From an uncultured Prevotellaceae bacterium (lineage in GTDB: Bacteria > Bacteroidota > Bacteroidia > Bacteroidales > UBA3663), in the NCBI GenBank assembly GCA_900319235.1, contig ONNR01000011.1, positions 62,001 through 126,000 on the forward strand: a stretch of 64,000 nt of DNA, in the 5' to 3' direction. Positions 17,517-27,148 of the stretch are shown here, piece by piece (position 1 is the stretch's first letter; every line of letters begins with the position of its first letter). The notes beneath the pieces were generated by a model. That model had not been told where the DNA came from. It worked only from the letters and a program-made list of their open reading frames with translations, and made no database searches. The translations under genes were made by a program, and so were the position numbers.

Positions 17517-19598
17517 TTATCGGTTGAAGAATCCGTTTGAACCCTGTTCCTTGAAGAGTCGTGGCGTAGCTGAAGCAGCCCCCACCGTAACGGGGAGCCA
17601 TACCTCCATGCCACCCTTCTGTCCGCGGTGATCCCAGGCATAATAAGGAATCAAAGTGAGCTTGCCATCCTTCACCACGAGGCGGCCTGCGCTGTCGTAA
17701 CTCAACGTCTGGACATCACTGGTCGAAAGCGTACAGATGGGATAGGTGTTGCCCTGGTCGGTCGTCAATTCTGCATCATTGACATTGAACGTAGCCCGAG
17801 GATTGAGCAGATAGGTGCGAACGTCAGCAGCATTGTCGGGCCACTCGGCGCAATAGACCAGCGGCCCGCGCTCTACGGCCACCATGCCACGGTCGGCCCA
17901 GACGTTGTCGTTGGCTGCCACAAGGCGAGGCACCATATCGAGATGAAGCGTCACCACATCGCCCTTCTTCCAGGGACGGGCAATGGTGTAGTAGCCATCG
18001 GCGGTAATGCGGCCATCGGGATAGAGCGAACGGCCCTTGGCATCGGTAACCGTCACGTTGAACTTTGTCTCCTTCCCATCGACGAAACGATAAAGATCGC
18101 TGGGCACCACATCGCCCTTCACCCAACCGGGAACGCGAATCTTGAGCGTAAACAGTCCTGCCGTATTCTTGTTGATGCGGACATTGATCTCGTCGCCGTA
18201 GGGATAGGCGGTCTGCTGCTCGAGTTCCACCTTCTTGCCGCCCACCGCGAGCGAAGCAGCATTGTTCATGAAGAGGTTCACATAGACATCACGGTCGCGC
18301 ACGGCATAGACGTAGCCGGGCAGCGAAGGGATGAAGCGCGAAATGTTCGACGGACAGCAGGCGCAGCCAAACCATGCCTTGCGTGCATAGTTCATGTCGG
18401 AAGCCACTGCCAGCGGATTGGGATAGAAGAAGCTGTTGCCTTCGAGCGAAACGCCCGAGATGAGTGCATTGTAGAGCGTGCGCTCCACTACGTCGTAATA
18501 CTTCGACTCGCCATGCAGCAAGAAGAGACGATGATTGACATAGACGTTGCCGATGGCTGCACAGGTCTCGCAATAGGCCTCGGCATTGGGCAGTTCGTAG
18601 TTGTCGCCGAACGCCTCGCCGTTGTGACGTGCACCAATGCCTCCGGTGATGTAGTACTTCTTTCCGACGATGTTGTCCCAAATCTTGTCGATGGCCTTCA
18701 GGTAGGCACTGTCGCCCGTGATGGCTGCCACATCGGCCATGCCAGCATACATATAAGTGGCACGCACGGCGTGACCCACCGCCTCGTCCTGCTCGACCAC
18801 GGGCTTGTGGGCCTGGCTGTAGGCATCCTTGCGCGTGGTCAGGCCACGACGGTCGAGGAAGTACTTGGCTTGGTCGAGATATTTACGGTCACCCGTCACG
18901 AGGTAGAGTTTCACGAGTCCCATCTCGGCAATCTGATGTCCGGGCACACGATCCACCTGCCCCTCCCCCAGTCCGATCTCACGGCAGACGCAGTCGGCAT
19001 AGCGGATGGCGATGTCGAGGAAGTTGCGCTTTCCCGTGGCCTGATAGTGGGCAACTGCACCTTCGAGCATATGGCCAAGGTTGTAGAACTCATGGCTCAG
19101 CACCTCGACCTTCTCCCAGCGCTTGGTGCCATGCCACTGATGCGGGTGCTTGGGGTTCATGGTCCAGGCGGTGTTGAGGTAACCGTCGGGCTCCTGTCCG
19201 CCCTTCACAATCTCGAGTACCGAATCGATGTATGCCACAAGACGCTTGTCGGGATAGGTCTGCAAAGAATAACTGGCACCTTCGATGGTCTTATAGACAT
19301 CGGTGTCGTCGAACGAGAAACCTTCCACCTTGACGTCTTCGGTGTTCTCGCCTGCCAACTGACGCGCAGCAATCTCGAAATTGCGGTAACGGCCCGACTC
19401 CTCACACTTCGAGAAAGCCAAGGGGATGGTCACCTCGCGGCTGGCCTTGAGGCGCTGTCCCCAGAAGCCGTCACCCACCTTGACCTGGGTAAATGGCACG
19501 GGAGAGATGGGGTAACCCGGCACCTGCACCGGTGCCGTCTTCTGAGCCTGCACTGCCGTGGCGGACAGCAGGGAAACTGCTATCAAAAAGGATTTCAT
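17517..19598 (-). CDS. GH127-type beta-L-arabinofuranosidase
   Basis: 693 aa with signal peptide (MKSFLIAVSLLSATAVQAQ). 'FWGQRLKASREVTIP' near the N-terminus and an (alpha/alpha)6-barrel pattern throughout match GH127 (formerly DUF1680). The zinc/catalytic cysteine cluster is intact: 'CETCAA' (about 330) and 'CACCPSN' with Cys412, Cys414 and Cys415. In the characterised HypBA1 enzyme the matching residues are the cysteine nucleophile and zinc ligands. Known activity: removal of beta-L-arabinofuranose, although relatives act on other sugars. Last gene of PUL 1, 54 nt after GH31. Confidence 0.9.
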   Translation of the reverse strand: MKSFLIAVSLLSATAVQAQKTAPVQVPGYPISPVPFTQVKVGDGFWGQRLKASREVTIPLAFSKCEESGRYRNFEIAARQLAGENTEDVKVEGFSFDDTDVYKTIEGASYSLQTYPDKRLVAYIDSVLEIVKGGQEPDGYLNTAWTMNPKHPHQWHGTKRWEKVEVLSHEFYNLGHMLEGAVAHYQATGKRNFLDIAIRYADCVCREIGLGEGQVDRVPGHQIAEMGLVKLYLVTGDRKYLDQAKYFLDRRGLTTRKDAYSQAHKPVVEQDEAVGHAVRATYMYAGMADVAAITGDSAYLKAIDKIWDNIVGKKYYITGGIGARHNGEAFGDNYELPNAEAYCETCAAIGNVYVNHRLFLLHGESKYYDVVERTLYNALISGVSLEGNSFFYPNPLAVASDMNYARKAWFGCACCPSNISRFIPSLPGYVYAVRDRDVYVNLFMNNAASLAVGGKKVELEQQTAYPYGDEINVRINKNTAGLFTLKIRVPGWVKGDVVPSDLYRFVDGKETKFNVTVTDAKGRSLYPDGRITADGYYTIARPWKKGDVVTLHLDMVPRLVAANDNVWADRGMVAVERGPLVYCAEWPDNAADVRTYLLNPRATFNVNDAELTTDQGNTYPICTLSTSDVQTLSYDSAGRLVVKDGKLTLIPYYAWDHRGQKGGMEVWLPVTVGAASATPRLFKEQGSNGFFNR

Positions 19599-19612
19599 AG
19601 ATATTTTGTTTT

Positions 19613-19657
19613 TAGACTATAGTGACTTTAGAGACTATATAAGCTATAGTGACTAAA
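19613..19657. repeat. 9-bp-period degenerate tandem repeat
   Basis: Five units (TAGACTATA, GTGACTTTA, GAGACTATA, TAAGCTATA, GTGACTAAA) fill the gap between GH31 and GH127. The GH31 stop codon lies inside the last unit. Same class as the repeats at 30983, 36487 and 46989. Confidence 0.6.
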
Positions 19658-22112
19658 AAGGGATAGCCATTGCCTTGCCGTCGTAGTTTATCGTCTTTTG
19701 GAACGTGGAGGCTTCCTTGTCGCCGGCTTCCGAGGCAGCGCTAACCACATGGATGCGGAACTGTCGGTTCAGCAGCATGCCGGGATAATTGCCTTCGCGA
19801 GCGTCGATGGTTAAAGTGCGCGTCACGTCGTTCCAGTGGAAACCGATCTGTGCAAACTCGCCCTGCTCGTAGCCATAGCCGTCGCCGGCATCTTCGTAGA
19901 GCACAAAGTCGCCATCGGCACCGGGATAGATGCGCACCTCAAGGTTGTCCCATGCCTTCTCGCCCGTGTACTGTACCTTGGGACCGAAGGGGATGATGCT
20001 GCCTGCCTTGACAAAGACGGGCATGATGTCCATAGGTGCAAGGCGCTTGATGGCTTTGCCGCCTTCATACTGCTGGTTGTTCCAGAAGTCCCACCACTGC
20101 GTGCCTGCAGGCAGATAGACCTCGACGGGAGCCGAAGCCTTCTGCGGTTCGGGATAGATCCAGTGGCTCGTGCGTCGTTCGCCCAGCCACGAATAGAGGG
20201 GCTGGGTGATAGGCATGACGAGCAAAGAGCGGCCGAACATGTATTCGTCGTCGCGGTTGATGGCCACCTTGTCGTCGGGGAAGTCCATCACGAGCGGACG
20301 CATCATCAGGTCGCTACGCTGCACGGTGGCACCCGCCTGGCTGTAGATGTAGGGCAACAGGCGGTAACGCAGTTCGATGAAGTGCTTCTGCACGTCGTAT
20401 GCCCAGTCGCCGGGCTCGCCATAATGCCAGATCTCGCTCACCATAGGCGAAGAGCAGTGGTTGCGCATCAGGGGCATGAAGGTACCCCACTGCATCCAGC
20501 GCACCATCAGTTCCTGGGCGTAGGGGCTCTTGGGGTCGTTGCCGAAGTCCCAGCCGAAGAAGCCGCCGAGGTCGGTGTTCCACATCGGGATGCCGCAAAT
20601 CACGTAGTTAAGGCCTGAAGGCACCTGGTTCTGCATGTCGCTCCAGTTGCTCACGATGTCGCCGCTCCACGAGAATGTGCCGTAGTGCTGGATGCCGAAC
20701 GAAGCCGAACGCGTCATCTGCAGTTGTCGCTTGGTGTTGCCCTTCGTGGCTCGCTGGTGCTCGTAGATGCCGCGGTTGTGAACCAGCGGGAAGGCATTCT
20801 TCACGCTGCGCCACGAGCCGTCGTAGGTCATGTAGTCCGAATCGCCCTCCCGCTCGAAGTGGTCGGGTTCGGTCGAATCGGTCCACCAGGCATCGAAGCC
20901 CATGCGATAGAGGTTGGTGAGATACTTCCAGTAGATGTCGCGCGCCTTGGGGTTGAACACGTCATAGACCAGCACGCCACGGTTGCGGGGCCAGGTGTCG
21001 AACGGAAGGAGGGCACCCAGTTTGTCGAGCTCCTTGTACTGCCTGGTCCAGGGTCCGAAGTCGGGCCAGAGGGTGATCATCAGGTGGGCATTCTGCCCGT
21101 GCACGTAGTCGACCATCTGCTGCGGCGTGGTCAGGCGCGGGGCGCCCTGTGCCTTCACCTTGGCAATTTCGACATCGGGATCCTCATCGTTGGGCAGGTA
21201 ACGCATCTGCTTGGGGTCGCCTATCTTGTTGAGGTAATGGGGGTTCTCGAACTTCATGGCGTTCCAGTTCGAGTCGCAGCCCCAGTACTGCCAGTCCTGC
21301 ACGATGGCATCAATGGGGATGTCGCGGCGACGGTATTCGTCGAGCACACCCGAAAGCTCGTCGGGTGTCTTGTAGCGCTCGCGGCACTGCCAGTAGCCGT
21401 ACGCCCAGAGCGGGAACATCGTCGCCTGACCGCTCAGCCGACGGATCTGCTCCACCACGCCGTCCTGCGTGCCGTCCTTGTAGAGGAAGTAGTAATCGAC
21501 GCCCTCGCCGACGCTGCTGCGCAAGGTTGTCCCGCTGGCATCGTCGCTCCAGAATGTCTCTCCCGCATTGTCCCAATAGACGCCGTAGCCCTTCTGGCTG
21601 GTGAAGTATGGGATGTAGATGTGCGTATTGGTGTTCCAAAGGCGGAACGCCGTACCGCGCTGGTTCATGGTCTGCCCCTCGCGGCGCTGTCCGAGGCCGA
21701 AGATGGCTTCGTCGGGATCGAGCTGCCAACGTTGGCTCACTTCGTACTTGCCCCGATCGACGCCCTCGGCGATACGTTCCACCGTGCCTTGTCCCAACTC
21801 GGTCAGGAGCCGCCTGCCCTGGGGGTCAAAGAAGCTCACCACGCCCTGGGCATCGACCTTCACCGTGAGGCATTCGGTCGTGAGGGTGCCTTCGCCGGTG
21901 ATTGCCGACGTCGGGCTGACTGGGGTCAATACCACCGAATAGCTCCGTTTCGATGCCATGGGGTCGGAAGTGGCGGAGGCGTCGGTTTTCGTGACACGCA
22001 CGATGCCGGGGGCATACAGTTCGACGCGTGTGGTCTGAGCCGAAAGCACGTGGCAGGCACAAGCCAAAAGCACGCAGCACAAGGTGGTTCGTCGTTGTTC
22101 GGTACTGTTCAT
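19653..22112 (-). CDS. GH31 alpha-glycosidase (alpha-xylosidase/alpha-glucosidase type)
   Basis: 819 aa from the ATG at 22112, which opens a signal peptide (MNSTEQRRTTLCCVLLACAC). Longer readings up to 22325 start upstream of the -7 box at 22168 and cannot be transcribed from it. Catalytic nucleophile Asp412 lies in WWTDSTEPD; the acid/base aspartate is in 'FSWSGDIVSNW'. The N-terminal beta-sandwich ('GLGQRREGQTMNQRG'), the barrel and the distal beta domains are complete. Together with GH127 and the SusC/D pair it belongs to PUL 1. The exact sugar cannot be read from the sequence. Confidence 0.92.
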   Translation of the reverse strand: MNSTEQRRTTLCCVLLACACHVLSAQTTRVELYAPGIVRVTKTDASATSDPMASKRSYSVVLTPVSPTSAITGEGTLTTECLTVKVDAQGVVSFFDPQGRRLLTELGQGTVERIAEGVDRGKYEVSQRWQLDPDEAIFGLGQRREGQTMNQRGTAFRLWNTNTHIYIPYFTSQKGYGVYWDNAGETFWSDDASGTTLRSSVGEGVDYYFLYKDGTQDGVVEQIRRLSGQATMFPLWAYGYWQCRERYKTPDELSGVLDEYRRRDIPIDAIVQDWQYWGCDSNWNAMKFENPHYLNKIGDPKQMRYLPNDEDPDVEIAKVKAQGAPRLTTPQQMVDYVHGQNAHLMITLWPDFGPWTRQYKELDKLGALLPFDTWPRNRGVLVYDVFNPKARDIYWKYLTNLYRMGFDAWWTDSTEPDHFEREGDSDYMTYDGSWRSVKNAFPLVHNRGIYEHQRATKGNTKRQLQMTRSASFGIQHYGTFSWSGDIVSNWSDMQNQVPSGLNYVICGIPMWNTDLGGFFGWDFGNDPKSPYAQELMVRWMQWGTFMPLMRNHCSSPMVSEIWHYGEPGDWAYDVQKHFIELRYRLLPYIYSQAGATVQRSDLMMRPLVMDFPDDKVAINRDDEYMFGRSLLVMPITQPLYSWLGERRTSHWIYPEPQKASAPVEVYLPAGTQWWDFWNNQQYEGGKAIKRLAPMDIMPVFVKAGSIIPFGPKVQYTGEKAWDNLEVRIYPGADGDFVLYEDAGDGYGYEQGEFAQIGFHWNDVTRTLTIDAREGNYPGMLLNRQFRIHVVSAASEAGDKEASTFQKTINYDGKAMAIPF

Positions 22113-22167
22113 AAAGTGTAATGGGTTAAGCGATGGATAATGGGTCTTGAGGTTGTTCATGATGCTG

Positions 22168-22175
22168 CAAAGATA
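22168..22175 (-). promoter_or_regulatory. Internal PUL promoter -7 box (GH31)
   Basis: TATCTTTG followed by GC on the minus strand, about 55 nt before the chosen GH31 ATG. It suggests that GH31-GH127 can be expressed apart from SusC/D. The rest of 22113-22348 shows no gene. Confidence 0.6.
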
Positions 22176-22348
22176 ATGATTATTTCGATACTTCGGTAAT
22201 GTTGCTGGCAAAAAAAGCATGTCGATGCACGTTTTTGTCCCAATTCTACTGCCGATGGTGCGAAAATGCGTGCCAAAAGGCATTCCGATAATCGTCGGTT
22301 CACTTCCTCCTGGCACGCCACACACATATTATAATAATAAAAAGGAGA

Positions 22349-23980
22349 TTAATATCCTGGATTCTGTTTCAGGTTGCTGTTGGTCAGCATGATCTTGTTC
22401 GGAATGGGGTAAAGGTTCTTCGTCGCGTCGCTCGCATCGTGTGAAAACCACGATTTGGTGGTGAATACGCCAAAGCGAATCAGGTCCTGACGACGACGGC
22501 CCTCTTGGCAGAACTCCCAACCGAGTTCGTCGAGCATACGGCCATACTTGATATCAGCGCCACCCTCATGCGCAGTGGAATAGGTATCACGACGACCATA
22601 ATCGTAGCAACTGCCAGCATTCAGGTCGGCATCGGAAACTACAGCCTTTGCAGGGTTTGCACCAAAGGCACGCTGGCGCACTTCAGTCACCAAGGCACCT
22701 GCACCAGGCTTGCCTGCACGCATCAAAGCCTCGGCCTTCATCAGCAGGACATCGGCATAGCGGAACTGTGGCCAGTCATTGCTCAATCGATTAGTAATGC
22801 CGATGGCATATTCGAATTTGCCCCAACGATAGCCTTGATATGGATAGGACTCGTCAATAGAAGGCACTACGTTTGGATAGTCGAGAGGCACACCTGTGGT
22901 GCTCTCGAAGAGCGAGTCGCCTGCATAACTGTATTGCTGGCCAGTGATGTACCAGTCGGCAAGGCGCTGGTCGTCGGGATCGAAGGTGTCGATAAACTGG
23001 GGAATCGCACAGACACCGCCCCAAGGACGAGCCTTGAGCTGATAAGTATCCTGGTTCTCAGGAGCAAGAGTGTACATATGGAAATCAAAAGCATTCCAGT
23101 CGGTGACATAAACCTCGTCAAAAGGAAGGCCGAAGATGATCTCCTTGGAGTTTTCATTCTCGGTGAGGAAGGGTGCATTGATATCGGACTCAAGGCCATA
23201 TTCGCCCGAACTCTTAGCGAAGTTGATAACCTGATCGCAGGCTGCTATGCACTCGTTCCATTGGGCGGTGCCTGCATATACTTCGGCATTCAGATACATC
23301 TTGGCAAGCAGGGTATAGGCTGCCCACTTGTTGAAACGTCCATAGTAGTAGCCACGGGCAGTCTCGCTCAGGTTGCCGATGTTTTCAGTAATCTCACGTA
23401 CAATAAAGTCATAGACTTCCTTGCGTGTGGATTGCTGTGGCAGGTTGGTATCCTTGAAGTCAGTCACAATGGGTACATTACCATAAAGGTCACACAGGAT
23501 GTAGTAGTAGCTGGCGCGAAGCACCTTAAGCTCCGATACGAGTTCGGTCTTGGCTTCGCCCGTCACTCCAATCACACCATCCTCGATCTGCGAGAGCAGA
23601 CGGTTGCAGGTGTTGATACCTTCGAACGTACGCTCCCAACCCTGCAGCACACCATCGTCTTCGGTGGTCCATACGTGCTGGTGCCAACGCTTGTAGATGT
23701 AACCATCAACCCAACCGATGCCCAAGCGAGCTGGTATAACATCCTGATCGGCACATAGCTCCTCTGAACGTACAACGCCGTTCCAAAGCAGCATGGTCTG
23801 ACGCCAGGGTATATAGGCGGCATTTACCAGATAGCTGATGTCAGCATCGTTAGTTGGACTATACTTCTCCGACACCACCTGTGAGTAGCTCTCGTCGAGC
23901 AGTTCGGTACATGCCGTGTTTCCCACCAAGGTCGTAGCTGCCAAAACGCCAAGCGACCAAATCTTTATACTTGTTTTCAT
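22349..23980 (-). CDS. SusD/RagB-family outer-membrane glycan-binding lipoprotein
   Basis: 543 aa. Lipobox GNTAC in the first 25 residues, then TPR-like helices typical of SusD ('AAYIPWRQTMLLWNGVV', 'LRASYYYILCDLYGNVPIVTD') and the C-terminal signature 'GWEFCQEGRRRQDLIRFGVF…NLYPIPNKIML'. It starts 15 nt after the SusC stop. It forms the lid of the SusC porin and binds the oligosaccharide. Length and features are normal. Confidence 0.95.
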   Translation of the reverse strand: MKTSIKIWSLGVLAATTLVGNTACTELLDESYSQVVSEKYSPTNDADISYLVNAAYIPWRQTMLLWNGVVRSEELCADQDVIPARLGIGWVDGYIYKRWHQHVWTTEDDGVLQGWERTFEGINTCNRLLSQIEDGVIGVTGEAKTELVSELKVLRASYYYILCDLYGNVPIVTDFKDTNLPQQSTRKEVYDFIVREITENIGNLSETARGYYYGRFNKWAAYTLLAKMYLNAEVYAGTAQWNECIAACDQVINFAKSSGEYGLESDINAPFLTENENSKEIIFGLPFDEVYVTDWNAFDFHMYTLAPENQDTYQLKARPWGGVCAIPQFIDTFDPDDQRLADWYITGQQYSYAGDSLFESTTGVPLDYPNVVPSIDESYPYQGYRWGKFEYAIGITNRLSNDWPQFRYADVLLMKAEALMRAGKPGAGALVTEVRQRAFGANPAKAVVSDADLNAGSCYDYGRRDTYSTAHEGGADIKYGRMLDELGWEFCQEGRRRQDLIRFGVFTTKSWFSHDASDATKNLYPIPNKIMLTNSNLKQNPGY

Positions 23981-23995
23981 TGTTGTGATATCTAT

Positions 23996-26944
23996 TTAGA
24001 ATTTGACGTTAAGACCTATTGTGAACGAACGCGTACTGGGGTAGCGGAAGCGGGTGTCGTAACCTGGTGTCAAACCATCAGTGCTGACTTCGGGATCGAT
24101 GCCCTTGTAGCCGGTGAAGGTGAATGCGTTGAGGACTGAGCCATAGAGACGAAGGCTCTTGACGTACTTGCCGAGGGCGCCAAAGTTGTAGCCCAATGAA
24201 ATGTTGTCAATCTTCCAGTAATCGCCATCTTCAACGTAATAGCTGTTGAACTCTGGCTCTACCTCCTTGCTGAGGGTATGCTTGCCGAAGACGAGGTCGC
24301 TTACCGAAGTCAGACGGTTCTCGAAACGGCTGTTCTTGGCGTTCTCGTAGTTCATGCGAGCACTGTTGATGAGCTGGAAGTCGAAGGCTCCACGCATGGT
24401 GATACCAAGATCCCATCCCTTGTAGGTAAAGGTATTGTTCCAGCCAGCATAGTAGTTGGGCAGACCATTGCCAATCACTTTCTTGTCATCGGCAGCATGG
24501 GTGAAGTCGGTATAGTTCACGAGGTTGCCATTGCGATCTTCATAGATCCAGCGGCCTTCATCATCGACGTCAACGACCTTGAAGCCCCAGAAGTTGCCGA
24601 TACTCTCGCCTACCTGTACACGGTGTGAGTCGGTCACCTGTCCCGAATACTCCACCTGACCGGTGTTGAAGTAGTCATACTCAGTCTTAAATACCGAACC
24701 GTTGAGGCTCACAAGCTCGTTCTTGTTGTAAGAGAATGTGACGGTGGTATTCCATTCGAACGACTTGGAGCGATAAGCGACAGCATTGATCAATATCTCG
24801 ATACCACGATTGCGCATCGTACCGCCATTGGCGATGGTGGTGTTGTAGAGATTTGGTGGCGTAGGTACGGCATACTCATAAATCAGGCCGTCAACGTCGC
24901 GATTGTAGAAGTCGATGGTACCAGAGAGGCGGCTGTCGAGCACGGCCCAGTCGATACCGATGTTGGTCTCCTTCTTCTCCTCCCACTTGAGGTCGGGGTT
25001 GGCATTGGAAGCAGGAACGATAGTCTGGATCCACGAGCCATTTGAATAAGCATACGAACCATACTTGAGCATAGCCACACCGAGGAACGAACGACTGGGC
25101 TGCGAACCCGTCACGCCATATCCGGCACGAAATTTGAGGTCATTGAGCCAGGAGATGTTCTTCATGAACTTCTCTTCGGTCAGACGCCAACCGAGGGAGA
25201 CAGAAGGGAAGAGACCCCAGGCATTATCGGTGCCCCAAAGCTGGCTGGCACCTTCATAGCGGAGTGCTCCCATCAGGAGATAGCGGTTGCGCCAAGCGTA
25301 GGTGGCACGTCCGAAGAAACCGATGAGGTTGGTAGTAGCCTTAGACGAACTCATGCCTGCTAGGCCATCCTTCAAGGCCGAACCGATACCGATGTTGTGC
25401 CAACCGCCGAAGTAATCGTCCTGGAAACCATAGTTGTTCACATAGACTTCCTCGTAGTCGGTCTCGTTGTAGCTGTAGCCGCCGAGCACAGAGAACTTGT
25501 GGCCCTTGATCTCTTTTTCATAGCGTGCAGTGAGTTCAAGAAGTTTCTCCATGCTTGTGCTAGCTGTGATGGTAGTCCAACCCGACAAGCCATCGCGCAG
25601 GCTCGAGATATGCTCAAGCGTCTCGCTGTAACCATTGTTATAGTTCTGGCGCTCGTAGGAACCTACTGCCTGAAGCGTGAGGTCACGAATGGGATTGTAG
25701 GTGATGCTACCATTCATGCGAAGTGTGGTGCGTTTGCGGTTGCCATCCACTTCGTAGATCTTCGAAACAGGGTTCTCATACTCGAACTTCGAAGTATTCT
25801 CATACCAACTGCCATCTTCGTTCTTGACAGGCTCGGTAGGGTTGCGACGGGTGGCCTGGCTAAAGATATAGCCGTCATAGCCTCCGCTACCAGTATTGTT
25901 GGCCTCGGTCTTCTTGCCGAGAATGCCGAACTTGAGCTTCACCTTGTCGTCGAAGAGGCGATGGTTGATTTCAGCGCGTCCTTGGAACGAATCGAAGTTC
26001 GAACGCTTGAGGATACCTTGACGCTGCGAGATGTTGATGTTGGCAATATAGTTGGTCTTTGTGTTTCCACCCATGGCCGTGATGTTATGGACATGAGAGA
26101 CGGGTACTCGGGTAATTTCGTCTTGCCAATCGGTGTCAAAACCCTTGTTCTGATCGGGATAGAGAGCTGCATACTCGCTGGCGCTCAACATTTCGAGTTT
26201 CTTGGCAATGGTCGAAGTGCTGATGTAGCCATTGTACTCCACCGAATTGATGTCGCTACCCTTAGCTGCCTTGGTGGTGATGAGGATAACACCGTTGGTA
26301 CCGCGTGTTCCATAGATGGCAGCTGCAGAACCGTCCTTCAAAACGTCGATGCTCTCTACATCCTCAGGGGCAACAGTGCTGAAATCTCCCGGGATGCCAT
26401 CGATGAGGATGAGCGGATTGGTGTTGGCTCCACCAATGGTATTGGTACCACGCAGGCGTAACTGGGTGCCGCCCGAGGGATCACCACTTGGATTGGTGAT
26501 TGCAAGGCCTGCTACCTTGCCTTGGATGAGCTGGCCGACGTCCTTGACCGAACCCTTGACGAAGTTATCAGCCTTCACACTGGCCACCGAGCTGGTGACA
26601 TCGCCCTTACGCTGGGTACCATAACCGATGAGCACCACTTCGTCGAGCAGCTGATTGTCTTCGTGCAGAATGATCTTGACTGTCTTCTTTTCTTCCGTGG
26701 CGACCTCTTGTGTGGCATAGCCGATGAAAGAAATGACGAGGACAGGATTGGCCTTGGGAGATTCGAGCACAAACTTGCCATCGAGGTCCGTGATGGTACC
26801 GATGGTCGGATTGTCTTTCAGAATGACGGTAGCACCTGGAACGGTTTCACCCATCTGATCCTCTACTTCGCCCGTAATTGTGTGTTGGGCGAATGCCGTA
26901 AATGAAACGCTTAGCAACGTAAGCAATGACAATAGATGTTTCAT
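23996..26944 (-). CDS. SusC/RagA TonB-linked outer-membrane transporter
   Basis: 982 aa. Signal peptide (MKHLLSLLTLLSVSFTAFAQ), a carboxypeptidase-like domain ('ITGEVEDQMGETVPGATV'), a TonB box/plug ('LDEVVLIGYGTQRKGDVTSS', 'GSAAAIYGTRGTNGVILITT') and a beta-barrel ending in an aromatic residue ('FTIGLNVKF'). No STN domain, so it is not an anti-sigma-linked receptor, in line with control by the adjacent propeller/AraC regulator. It imports oligosaccharides across the outer membrane with its SusD partner. Confidence 0.96.
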   Translation of the reverse strand: MKHLLSLLTLLSVSFTAFAQHTITGEVEDQMGETVPGATVILKDNPTIGTITDLDGKFVLESPKANPVLVISFIGYATQEVATEEKKTVKIILHEDNQLLDEVVLIGYGTQRKGDVTSSVASVKADNFVKGSVKDVGQLIQGKVAGLAITNPSGDPSGGTQLRLRGTNTIGGANTNPLILIDGIPGDFSTVAPEDVESIDVLKDGSAAAIYGTRGTNGVILITTKAAKGSDINSVEYNGYISTSTIAKKLEMLSASEYAALYPDQNKGFDTDWQDEITRVPVSHVHNITAMGGNTKTNYIANINISQRQGILKRSNFDSFQGRAEINHRLFDDKVKLKFGILGKKTEANNTGSGGYDGYIFSQATRRNPTEPVKNEDGSWYENTSKFEYENPVSKIYEVDGNRKRTTLRMNGSITYNPIRDLTLQAVGSYERQNYNNGYSETLEHISSLRDGLSGWTTITASTSMEKLLELTARYEKEIKGHKFSVLGGYSYNETDYEEVYVNNYGFQDDYFGGWHNIGIGSALKDGLAGMSSSKATTNLIGFFGRATYAWRNRYLLMGALRYEGASQLWGTDNAWGLFPSVSLGWRLTEEKFMKNISWLNDLKFRAGYGVTGSQPSRSFLGVAMLKYGSYAYSNGSWIQTIVPASNANPDLKWEEKKETNIGIDWAVLDSRLSGTIDFYNRDVDGLIYEYAVPTPPNLYNTTIANGGTMRNRGIEILINAVAYRSKSFEWNTTVTFSYNKNELVSLNGSVFKTEYDYFNTGQVEYSGQVTDSHRVQVGESIGNFWGFKVVDVDDEGRWIYEDRNGNLVNYTDFTHAADDKKVIGNGLPNYYAGWNNTFTYKGWDLGITMRGAFDFQLINSARMNYENAKNSRFENRLTSVSDLVFGKHTLSKEVEPEFNSYYVEDGDYWKIDNISLGYNFGALGKYVKSLRLYGSVLNAFTFTGYKGIDPEVSTDGLTPGYDTRFRYPSTRSFTIGLNVKF

Positions 26945-27032
26945 TCTTGTGATTGTGGTAAGTTTAAATTATTATTATATGTGGTTGGGTTGTCTGACGT
27001 CCTAGCAAACTGTTTTTCATTGTTTGGTGCGG

Positions 27033-27040
27033 CAAAGATA
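27033..27040 (-). promoter_or_regulatory. Promoter -7 box of the PUL 1 susC gene
   Basis: TATCTTTG followed by GC on the minus strand, giving a leader of about 85 nt. Confidence 0.7.
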
Positions 27041-27088
27041 GAGGGAATAGCAAACTTGCACGGCCAAAAATGCGCATAAATAGGCATA

Positions 27089-27132
27089 AAATTGGGGCGA
27101 AAACCGTTTTTATACGATTTTCGCCCCAATTT
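27089..27132 (-). terminator. Terminator of the propeller/AraC regulator
   Basis: Perfect 15-bp stem AAATTGGGGCGAAAA / TTTTCGCCCCAATTT, 14-nt loop, 17 nt after the regulator stop. It separates the regulator from the susC promoter. Confidence 0.85.
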
Positions 27133-27148
27133 GAATCATTCTTACCCC

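Noticed and set aside
17628..22121. Long open frames antisense to GH127 and GH31
   Set aside because: They mirror the codon bias of the real genes, have no domain content, and the opposite strand encodes complete catalytic motifs.
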